From Labilithrix luteola (GTDB taxonomy: Bacteria > Myxococcota_A > Polyangia > Polyangiales > Polyangiaceae): a stretch of 5,237 nt of DNA. Location of the stretch: NCBI GenBank assembly GCA_026225435.1, contig JAMFST010000326.1, positions 1 to 5,237 of the forward strand. Reading direction: 5' to 3'. Made by a program: the position numbers and the translations under genes. Each line of letters begins with the position of its first letter. Positions within the stretch are counted from its first letter, which is position 1. This document shows, piece by piece, positions 1 to 5,237 of the stretch. The notes under the pieces were generated by a model. It had not been told where the DNA came from. It ran no database searches and was given only the letters and a program-made list of their open reading frames with translations.

Positions 1-145
1 AGTGCTCGATGACGCCGGGCGCGCTCTCGATCTTCACCCGCACGGTGAAGCCGAAGGCGTCGCGCAGCCAGTCGATGGCGCGCGCGGGGTCGTCGTAGAA
101 GACGGCGGACGAGAGACGGGGCCAGTCAGCAGGTGCGGGCTTCAT
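1..145 (-). CDS. VOC/glyoxalase-like protein, N-terminal fragment
   Basis: The first 48 codons of a gene that continues past the left edge. It opens MKPAPADWPRLSSAVFYDD, followed by an ARAIDWLRDAFGF stretch. This is the first beta-strand and helix of a vicinal-oxygen-chelate (glyoxalase/bleomycin-resistance/dioxygenase) fold: a beta-strand at about residues 11-17, then the helix 'PARAIDWLRDAFGF' at 20-33, then a strand 'TVRVKIE' at 34-40. His48, the last visible residue, lies in 'GVIEH', where members of this superfamily often carry a metal ligand, but the fragment is too short to say so firmly. The ATG at 143-145 is well supported by a GGAGGA Shine-Dalgarno six bases upstream. VOC proteins span isomerases, dioxygenases and drug-binding proteins, so no substrate can be assigned. 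The gene follows the kinase gene in the same direction after 111 bp, with its own promoter-like sequence, so it is probably transcribed independently. Confidence 0.8.
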   Translation of the reverse strand, partial: MKPAPADWPRLSSAVFYDDPARAIDWLRDAFGFTVRVKIESAPGVIEH

Positions 146-151
146 GAGAGA

Positions 152-157
152 TCCTCC
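152..157 (-). promoter_or_regulatory. Shine-Dalgarno of the VOC gene
   Basis: On the minus strand this reads GGAGGA, followed by a six-base spacer (TCTCTC) and the ATG at 145. It is the strongest ribosome binding site in the window and fixes the start of the partial VOC gene. Confidence 0.75.
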
Positions 158-178
158 AGTGGTTGTCGCCAGGGAGAA

Positions 179-207
179 TAGTTAACCCAAGAGTGAACGA
201 AGTGCAA
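179..207 (-). promoter_or_regulatory. candidate sigma-70-type promoter for the VOC gene
   Basis: Reading the minus strand, TTGCAC (202-207) is followed by a 17-base spacer and TAACTA (179-184), an arrangement like the -35 and -10 boxes of a housekeeping promoter. It would put the transcript start roughly 25-30 bases before the ATG at 145, leaving a short leader that contains the GGAGGA site. The -10 half sits in a small AT-rich patch (about 177-190, including GTTAAC) that stands out from the GC-rich surroundings. Both boxes match the consensus only partly, so this is a candidate based on position and composition. Confidence 0.3.
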
Positions 208-256
208 GGCGCGGGCGGCTCGCGCAGGGGCTACGGCCTCGTCCTCGCGACCGCGC

Positions 257-2059
257 TCAGCCTTTGGAGCGGGCGATCTCGTCGGCGAAATGCGCTTCGA
301 GGTCCCCCTCGATCTTCACCGTGTCCTCGAGGTTCGACGCCGGGCGCGGCTCCGACTTGCGCGCGCGGTTCTGGGCAAGCTGGGCGAACGACGGGCGGTA
401 CTTCGGATCGAGACGCGTGGTGACGTCGTCCCAGTCGACGCTCGGAGGGACCTGGGCTTCGGGGCGGTGGATCTCGGTCGGGCGCTCGTCGAAGCCGCTG
501 CCACTGTGCGGCGCGGGGGCTTCGCGTTCGTCCATGTCGATGTCGATGTCCACGTCGTGGCCGTCGTCGCGGCGAAGCATCTCCGTCGCCCCCGAGTCGA
601 GGTGGTCGGAATCGAGCGACAGGTTGGTCCCCGACTCGTGCGGGATGCGCGAGGAGGGCGGCGCTCCCAGGCTGGGCAGCGAAGCGAGCGGATCGATGCT
701 GCGCGCCTGCACCTGCTGCGAGCGGTGCATCGGCTGGCCCGTCTGCATGCCGGGAGGCGGTGAGCTGTCCCGGTGCGCCTGGCGCGCCTGCCCCGGGTGG
801 CTCGACTGCCCCGGCACCCGCGGCATCATCGGGATGTACGGAGTCGGCATGCTGAGCGGGTTGGGCGGCGGGATGGGCGTCGACGCGACCACCGTGACGG
901 ACCCGGTCTTGCTGTGCCCGCGGCGCAGCGGCTTGAGCGCCGCCTGGAACTCCTCGGCCGACTGGTAACGCTCCTCGCGCGCGCGAGCGAGCGAGCGGAG
1001 CATCACCTGATCGAACGCCGCGGGGAGCGCCGGACGCAGCTCACGCGCGGGCCGCGGGCTGGTGGTCAGGATCTGCAGCAGCAGCGCGTTGTAGTTCGCG
1101 GCGATGAAGGGGCGTCGGCCGGTGAGCGCCTCGTAGAGGATGACGCCGCACGCCCAGAGATCGACGCGCGCGTCGAGGTTGCGGTCCCCGCGCGCCTGCT
1201 CCGGCGACATGTAATAGGGCGTGCCCATCACCATGCCGGTGCGCGTGAGGTTCATCTGCTCCTCTTCACCGGGGAGCGTGCCGGCCCAGCCGGGCATCAT
1301 CTTGCTGACGCCGAAGTCGAGCAGCTTGGCGACCGGCGGGATGCCTGCGCGGTGGGTGAGGAAGATGTTCTCCGGCTTGATGTCGCGGTGGACGATCCCC
1401 TTGTCGTGCGCGGCGACGAGGCCGGACAGGACCTGCGAGACCACGTCGAGCACGTCCTCGAAGCCGAGGCCCCCCTCGGCGGAGATGCGCTCGGCGAGCG
1501 TCTGCCCCTGGAGGCATTCCATCACCAGGTACGGGCTGCCGTCCTCGAGGGTGCCGAGGTCGTAGACCTCGCAGATGTTCGGGTGGCCGATGGCGCCGGC
1601 GGCGCGGGCTTCCTGGTGGAAGCGCTTCACGGCGACCTTCTTCCGCGCTTGCGCCGGGTGCAGCACCTTGACCGCCACCGAGCGACGGAGGGCGCGGTTC
1701 TCCGCCTCGAAGACCGTGCCCATGCCGCCTTCGCCGAGGATGCCGCGGACGAGGTACTTTCCGTCGATCAGCTGGCCGATGAGGCTCCGCTGCGACTGGG
1801 CGATCGTGCCGCCCGACTTGGGGGCGACGCTGATCGGCGGCGGAGGATTGCTCGGCGGGTGCGAGTACGGGAGCGGCGGCGGCGGGCGGCGCACGTGCGG
1901 CGTGGCCGGCATCGCGGCGGCAGGCGGGTGATGCGGATCGTGATGCGGAGAAGGGGAAGCCCCCGGCCCGTGGAGCGGGCGACCCGTGGCGGGGCAAACG
2001 ACCGCCGACGCCTCGTGCGCCGAGCCGCAATGCACGCAGCGGAGGACTCGCTCGGTCAC
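257..2059 (-). CDS. cytosolic Hanks-type Ser/Thr protein kinase
   Basis: A 600-residue eukaryotic-like kinase that transfers phosphate from ATP to Ser/Thr. The order is: an N-terminal Cys motif (C8-x2-C11, C22-P-A-T25) like the zinc-ribbon-like heads of many myxobacterial kinases; a Pro/His-rich linker (about 30-80); the kinase domain (about 102-378); and a disordered Pro/Ser/acidic tail (379-600). All catalytic motifs are intact: Gly loop GEGGMGTV 109-116, Lys131 in VAVKVL, helix-C Glu150, HRDIKPEN 224-231 with Asp226, DFG 248-250, and GTPYYMSPE 279-287. Thr272 and Thr274 are likely activation-loop phosphosites. The HRD arginine suggests activation by autophosphorylation. No membrane segment or PASTA/TPR sensor domain is visible, so it is probably soluble. 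GTG at 2059 is the first in-frame start that includes the Cys motif, and the frame upstream has no nearby start codon. The Shine-Dalgarno is poor. The substrate is unknown. The gene is divergent from comEC. Confidence 0.93.
   Translation of the reverse strand: MTERVLRCVHCGSAHEASAVVCPATGRPLHGPGASPSPHHDPHHPPAAAMPATPHVRRPPPPLPYSHPPSNPPPPISVAPKSGGTIAQSQRSLIGQLIDGKYLVRGILGEGGMGTVFEAENRALRRSVAVKVLHPAQARKKVAVKRFHQEARAAGAIGHPNICEVYDLGTLEDGSPYLVMECLQGQTLAERISAEGGLGFEDVLDVVSQVLSGLVAAHDKGIVHRDIKPENIFLTHRAGIPPVAKLLDFGVSKMMPGWAGTLPGEEEQMNLTRTGMVMGTPYYMSPEQARGDRNLDARVDLWACGVILYEALTGRRPFIAANYNALLLQILTTSPRPARELRPALPAAFDQVMLRSLARAREERYQSAEEFQAALKPLRRGHSKTGSVTVVASTPIPPPNPLSMPTPYIPMMPRVPGQSSHPGQARQAHRDSSPPPGMQTGQPMHRSQQVQARSIDPLASLPSLGAPPSSRIPHESGTNLSLDSDHLDSGATEMLRRDDGHDVDIDIDMDEREAPAPHSGSGFDERPTEIHRPEAQVPPSVDWDDVTTRLDPKYRPSFAQLAQNRARKSEPRPASNLEDTVKIEGDLEAHFADEIARSKG
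534..557 (-). repeat. four-unit hexanucleotide repeat in the kinase tail
   Basis: Four near-identical 6-bp units (ATGTCG, ATGTCG, ATGTCC, ACGTCG on the plus strand) lie in tandem. On the kinase strand they encode the alternating acidic/hydrophobic run DVDIDIDM at about residues 502-509. The repeat keeps the reading frame, so unit gain or loss would only lengthen or shorten the acidic run by two residues at a time. It lies in the predicted disordered tail. Confidence 0.6.
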
Positions 2060-2266
2060 GGTTCGATCGAGGCTAGCGCAAACGGGCGCTTCCTGAAGCG
2101 AATGGATGCATCGCCGTACGACCGAGGTTGCTTTCCTGCTTGGCCGGTGAGCTGACCAAGGACGGCCGGCGACTGTCCCGGACAGCGAGTCGCGCGCGTT
2201 TTCCGGGGAAGGAAGGCGACGCGCCTGGCGACGTACATCGGCACCTCGCTTGCTGGGCGAGGCCTC
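2060..2266. other. divergent intergenic region between kinase and comEC
   Basis: These 207 bp separate the two outward-facing starts (GTG at 2059 minus, ATG at 2267 plus) and must hold the promoters of both genes unless they are transcribed from further away. I could not find a convincing -35/-10 pair or a sigma-54 GG/GC pair for either direction. The region contains a perfect 13-bp palindrome (2173-2185), a weaker inverted repeat (2139-2160) and no good protein-coding signal on the plus strand. On the minus strand, a 60-codon open frame (2056-2238) ends in a TGA overlapping the kinase GTG; its coding status is doubtful. The comEC start has only a short GAGG (2259-2262), four bases before its ATG. 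Confidence 0.6.
2173..2185. promoter_or_regulatory. perfect 6-1-6 palindrome, possible operator
   Basis: CTGTCC-C-GGACAG is a perfect inverted repeat with 6-base arms and one central base. It lies near the middle of the divergent region, 88 bp before comEC and 114 bp from the kinase start. Symmetry of this size suits a dimeric DNA-binding regulator that could act on both genes. No cognate regulator is encoded in the window and I do not recognise the motif. Short palindromes also arise by chance in GC-rich DNA. Confidence 0.3.
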
Positions 2267-4729
2267 ATGGATCGGCTCGCGCTCGGCCTCGTCGCGGTGG
2301 CGTTGCTCGCCGGGCAGCTCGCCTGCGTGGCACCCGGGGAGGTGCTGCTGGCGATGGGGACGCTGCTGGTCGTGGTCGGAGCAGGGCGCCGAGATGGGCA
2401 GGGGCGCCGTCGCGGTCGGGCGCGGCTGGCGCTGGTCGCCGCGGGGATCGTCGCGCTCGGGTACCTGCGGGCGGAGGGGCGGGTGCGGCGGCACGAGCTG
2501 GCGCGGGCGAGCGTGCTGGAGAACGGCCCGCGCACCTTCGATGGGACCGTCGAGGTCACCTCTTCGCCGGTGGTCACCCACGGCACCCTGCGCTTCCACG
2601 CGCGGCCGGACGTCGGTCCCGGAGAAGGCGGCGCCGGCGCGCAGCTCGGCGGAGCGCCGCTGCCGGAGCTCGTCGACGACGTGGTCCTGTACGACGGTCC
2701 GCCGGATCTGGCGCGCGGCGACCGGCTCGCGGTGACGGCGCACCTGTCGCTCCCCGAGCGCTTCTGGAACGACAGCGACCCTCGACCGGCGGCGGCGCAC
2801 GCCGGGACGCTCCTCTCCGGCGGGACCGAGGCGGTGCGGCGGTTGTCGCGCGGCCACGGGATCGGCGCCTTCATCGACCGCGCGCGCGCCGCGGTTCGCC
2901 GGCGCATCGACGCGACCTTCCGTCCGGACGAGGCGCCGCTCGCTCGCGCGCTGGTGCTCGGCGAGGAGGATCTCGCGCCGGAGGACGCGGCCGCGTTCCG
3001 CACCAGCGGGCTCTCGCACCTGCTCGCCGTCTCGGGGACGCACCTCGTGCTGGTCGTCGCCGGGACGCTGGCGCTGCTGCGGGCGCTCCTCGTCCGCATC
3101 GAGCCGCTCGCGGCGCGCGTCGACGTGGGGCGGCTGGTGGCGCTCGCCGGTCCGCCGCTGGCGTTCGTGTACGCCTCGTTCGCCGGTGGCTCCGGCTCGG
3201 CGCTGCGGGCGGCGTGGATGAGCGCCTTCGTCGCGCTGGCGCGGGTCTTTGGCCGGCGGGCGGAGGCGTTCCGCGCGCTGGTGCTGTCGTCGCTGGCGAT
3301 GGCCTGGCTCGATCCGCTGGTCGCCTTCGACGTCTCGTTCGCGCTCTCGGTGGCGGCCACGCTCGGCCTGCTGGTGATCGCCCCCGCGCTCGGTCGCTGG
3401 TCGTTGCGGCGGCTCGCCCAGGTTCCGCCGCCTCTCCGCTCGCTCGCGACCCGACCGGCGATGGGCGCGGTGGTGCGCACGATCGCCGCGACGGTGGCCG
3501 CGTCGCTCGCGTGCGCGCCGATCCTCGCCGGCTTCGCACCGACCCTCCCGCTCGGAGGTGCGCTCGCCAACCTGCTCGCCGTGCCGCTCGGGGAGCTGGC
3601 GGCGTTGCCGCTCTGTCTCGCGCACGCCTGCCTCTTCCCGTGGCCCGACGCCGAGCGAGGCGCGGCCGAGGCGGGAGGCGCGTCTCTCGGCTGGCTCCGT
3701 CTGCTGGCCACGTGGTTCTCCCGGCGCGCCAACGCCGAGGTGCTGGCGCCGACGTCGCTCGAGGTGGCGGTGGTGATCGCGTTCGCCGCCATCGCCGCGC
3801 TCGGCGTCGCCTCGTGGCGCTCGCGCGCGATGCTGGCGCTCGGCGGGATCGGCGCGCTCGCGGCGTGCGAAGCGCTGGCGCGGTCACGTGCGGCACCGCA
3901 TGGAGAGCTGCGCGTCACCTACCTCGACATCGGACAGGGGGACTCGGCGCTGGTCGATCTGCCCGACGGCGAAGCGCTCCTCATCGACGGCGGAGGTCTC
4001 GTCGGCAGCCCCATCGACGTCGGCGCGCGCGTGCTCCTGCCGCTCCTGCGGGCGCGCCGGCGGACCAGGCTGGCCGCGGTGATCCTCACGCACCCCCATC
4101 CGGATCACTTCCTCGGCTTGGTCCCGCTGCTCGCCTCGTCCGTGCAGGTCGGCGAGCTGTGGGATTCCGGGCAAGGCGAGCGCGAGGCGATGGGCGGCGG
4201 CTACGCGCAGCTCCTCGCCGAAGCGCGCGCCGCCGGCGTCCCGGTGCGACGGCCGGCGGAGCTCTGCTCCGGGCGCGCGCGCGAGCTCGGCGGCGTCGAC
4301 CTGCGCGTCCTCGCTCCGTGCCCGGACGTCGACGGCGATCTCGACCCCAACGACAACTCCGTGGTGGTGCGGCTGTCGTACGGCCAGCGCTCGTTCCTCT
4401 TCGTCGTCGATGCCGAGCGCGCCGAGGAGCGCCGCTTGCTCGCCCGCGCGGCAAGCTCGCCTGCCGATGCGCTCGCCGCCGACGTGCTCAAGGTCGGCCA
4501 CCACGGCAGCCGGACCTCGACCTCACCGGATTTTCTCGCCGCTGTCTCCCCGTCGCTGGCGGTCGCCTCGTGCGGCGTGCGCAATCGCTTCGGCCATCCC
4601 CACCCGGAGACGCTGGCCACCTTTGCCGCCTCCCCGACCCGCCTCCTGCGCACCGATCGCAGCGGCGCGGTGCAGATCACGACCAATGGGAGCGACCTGC
4701 GCCTGGACACCGCTGCCGCCTCGCCGTAG
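2267..4729 (+). CDS. comEC: ComEC/Rec2-family DNA uptake channel with metallo-beta-lactamase domain
   Basis: An 820-residue inner-membrane protein of the family that carries single-stranded DNA into the cytoplasm during natural transformation; the length is normal for a full ComEC. Residues 1-67 hold about three hydrophobic segments, followed by a soluble region to about 200 (DUF4131/OB-like). The Competence domain (about 220-520) shows the hallmark [13 protein letters not shown] at 248-260, [13 protein letters not shown] at 349-361 and ANLLAVPL at 434-441, among multiple membrane helices. The metallo-beta-lactamase-fold domain (548-about 800) opens with YLDIGQGDS at 552-560 and keeps HPHPDH 609-614, Asp715, KVGHHGS around His745-His746 and GHPHPE 776-781, so its metal site looks intact. 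The nuclease role of this domain is family knowledge, not seen here. ATG at 2267 is the first in-frame standard start, with a weak GAGG before it. No frameshift is seen. It is followed after 11 bp by hpt. Confidence 0.95.
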   Translation: MDRLALGLVAVALLAGQLACVAPGEVLLAMGTLLVVVGAGRRDGQGRRRGRARLALVAAGIVALGYLRAEGRVRRHELARASVLENGPRTFDGTVEVTSSPVVTHGTLRFHARPDVGPGEGGAGAQLGGAPLPELVDDVVLYDGPPDLARGDRLAVTAHLSLPERFWNDSDPRPAAAHAGTLLSGGTEAVRRLSRGHGIGAFIDRARAAVRRRIDATFRPDEAPLARALVLGEEDLAPEDAAAFRTSGLSHLLAVSGTHLVLVVAGTLALLRALLVRIEPLAARVDVGRLVALAGPPLAFVYASFAGGSGSALRAAWMSAFVALARVFGRRAEAFRALVLSSLAMAWLDPLVAFDVSFALSVAATLGLLVIAPALGRWSLRRLAQVPPPLRSLATRPAMGAVVRTIAATVAASLACAPILAGFAPTLPLGGALANLLAVPLGELAALPLCLAHACLFPWPDAERGAAEAGGASLGWLRLLATWFSRRANAEVLAPTSLEVAVVIAFAAIAALGVASWRSRAMLALGGIGALAACEALARSRAAPHGELRVTYLDIGQGDSALVDLPDGEALLIDGGGLVGSPIDVGARVLLPLLRARRRTRLAAVILTHPHPDHFLGLVPLLASSVQVGELWDSGQGEREAMGGGYAQLLAEARAAGVPVRRPAELCSGRARELGGVDLRVLAPCPDVDGDLDPNDNSVVVRLSYGQRSFLFVVDAERAEERRLLARAASSPADALAADVLKVGHHGSRTSTSPDFLAAVSPSLAVASCGVRNRFGHPHPETLATFAASPTRLLRTDRSGAVQITTNGSDLRLDTAAASP

Positions 4730-4732
4730 GAG
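4728..4732 (+). promoter_or_regulatory. hpt Shine-Dalgarno overlapping the comEC stop codon
   Basis: AGGAG begins on the second base of the comEC TAG stop (4727-4729) and lies eight bases before the hpt ATG at 4741. A ribosome finishing comEC would sit over this site, which favours coupled translation. It also supports the ATG at 4741 over the in-frame Met8 codon at 4762. Confidence 0.65.
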
Positions 4733-4740
4733 TCGCCACC

Positions 4741-5237
4741 ATGAGCGAACGTATCAGCACCATGATCTCGGCCGAGCAGATCGCCGTGCGCGTGAAGGAG
4801 CTCGGCGCCGAGATCACGCGGGAGTACCAGGGCAAGACGCTGGTGCTGGTGTGCGTGCTGAAGGGGAGCTTCGTCTTCGCCGCCGACCTCGCCCGCGCCA
4901 TCGATCTGCCGCTGCGCATCGATTTCCTCGGCGTCCGCTCCTACGGCGAAGGCACCGAGTCGAGCGGCGTGGTCCAGATCGTCCAGGACCTGTCGAAGCC
5001 GATCGCCGGCGAGGACGTCCTCTTCGTCGAGGACATCGTCGACACCGGCCTCACGCTCACCCACCTCATCAAGCTGTTCGAGACGCGCGACCCACGCAGC
5101 GTGAAGATCTGCGCGCTCCTGCACAAGCCGGCGCGCGCCAAGGTCACCGTGAAGATCGACTACCTGGGCTTCACCATCGAGGACAAGTTCGTCATCGGCT
5201 ACGGCCTCGACTACGCCGAGAAGTACCGCAACCTCCC
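4741..5237 (+). CDS. hpt: hypoxanthine phosphoribosyltransferase (3' end cut by window)
   Basis: A purine-salvage enzyme that joins hypoxanthine (often also guanine) to PRPP to give IMP or GMP and pyrophosphate in the cytoplasm. 165 full codons are visible; bacterial HPRTs are usually about 170-190 residues, so only a few C-terminal residues are missing. Key sites are present: the Leu40-Lys41-Gly-Ser loop that binds pyrophosphate; the flexible-loop region around [11 protein letters not shown] (66-76); the PRPP motif [11 protein letters not shown] (96-106) with the acidic pair Glu97/Asp98; Lys129 for the purine O6; and [11 protein letters not shown] (148-158), where Phe150 stacks on the base and Asp157 binds metal, by comparison with human HPRT Lys165, Phe186 and Asp193. 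The start is set by AGGAG eight bases upstream. The gene lies 11 bp after comEC and is probably co-transcribed with it. I see nothing that points to a xanthine-specific or APRT enzyme. Confidence 0.95.
   Translation, partial: MSERISTMISAEQIAVRVKELGAEITREYQGKTLVLVCVLKGSFVFAADLARAIDLPLRIDFLGVRSYGEGTESSGVVQIVQDLSKPIAGEDVLFVEDIVDTGLTLTHLIKLFETRDPRSVKICALLHKPARAKVTVKIDYLGFTIEDKFVIGYGLDYAEKYRNL

Noticed and set aside
207..226. GCGCG/CGCGC hairpin between kinase and VOC gene as a terminator
   Set aside because: Only a 5-bp stem made of simple GC alternation, with no T-run on the minus strand; similar stems are everywhere in this DNA.
974..996. GCGCGC/GAGC simple-sequence run
   Set aside because: It encodes ordinary kinase-domain residues (LARAREER) and reflects codon bias, not a functional repeat.
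773..2155. 460-residue plus-strand frame opposite the kinase
   Set aside because: Arg/His/Asp/Val-rich reverse reading of the kinase gene; no motif, and the kinase motifs on the other strand are complete.
2102..2155. 17-codon plus-strand mini-ORF in the divergent region, a possible upstream ORF for comEC
   Set aside because: No Shine-Dalgarno, ends 111 bp before the comEC start, and such short frames are expected by chance.
2220..2245. TACATC as a -10 box for comEC
   Set aside because: Weak match with no acceptable -35 at the right distance; not better than chance.
2060..3625. Long minus-strand open frame running antisense through comEC and continuing into the kinase frame
   Set aside because: It is the upstream in-frame extension of the kinase in GC-rich DNA where stops are rare. 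Its translation is Arg/Glu/Gln/His-rich low-complexity sequence, as expected from the reverse of a real gene, while the plus strand encodes a clear ComEC.
2239..3918. Second long minus-strand frame (620 residues in all) opposite comEC
   Set aside because: Ser/Ala/Arg-rich with no domain-like segment; it is a shadow of comEC codons. Only its last 60 codons, outside comEC, are kept as a doubtful leader ORF.
4201..5124. 307-residue minus-strand frame opposite comEC and hpt
   Set aside because: It overlaps two strongly recognised genes on the plus strand and shows no family features.

Overview
The window is GC-rich DNA with strong G/C preference at third codon positions. It carries a cytosolic Hanks-type Ser/Thr kinase of a layout common in myxobacteria: an N-terminal Cys motif, a Pro-rich linker, the kinase domain and a long disordered tail. 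This suggests Myxococcota, possibly the Polyangiales/Sorangiineae side. That placement is inferred from gene style and composition, not from a database match.

Layout, left to right. (1) Positions 1-145, minus strand: the first 48 codons of a VOC/glyoxalase-like protein that runs off the left edge, with a strong Shine-Dalgarno and a possible promoter in the 111-bp gap behind it. (2) Positions 257-2059, minus strand: a complete 600-residue Ser/Thr protein kinase starting at GTG. (3) Positions 2060-2266: a 207-bp divergent intergenic region with a perfect 6-1-6 palindrome and a weaker inverted repeat. (4) Positions 2267-4729, plus strand: a complete 820-residue ComEC/Rec2-family DNA-uptake channel with an N-terminal DUF4131-like region, a Competence membrane domain and a C-terminal metallo-beta-lactamase domain. 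(5) Positions 4741-5237, plus strand: hypoxanthine phosphoribosyltransferase, missing only its extreme C-terminus at the right edge. Its ribosome binding site overlaps the comEC stop codon.

The kinase and VOC genes lie in the same direction, but the gap and promoter-like sequence suggest separate transcription. comEC and hpt look like one transcript with coupled translation. The link may be nucleotide economy (DNA import and degradation, then purine salvage), but that is inference and co-location may be incidental. The kinase is divergent from comEC and could share regulatory DNA with it; nothing shows that it controls competence.

I found no RNA genes, mobile elements, CRISPR arrays or phage genes, and no clearly new multi-gene system. 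The most interesting points are the phosphothreonine-like motifs in the kinase tail, its extended acidic activation loop, the HxHxDH metal site of ComEC, the comEC-hpt coupling and the palindrome in the divergent promoter region.
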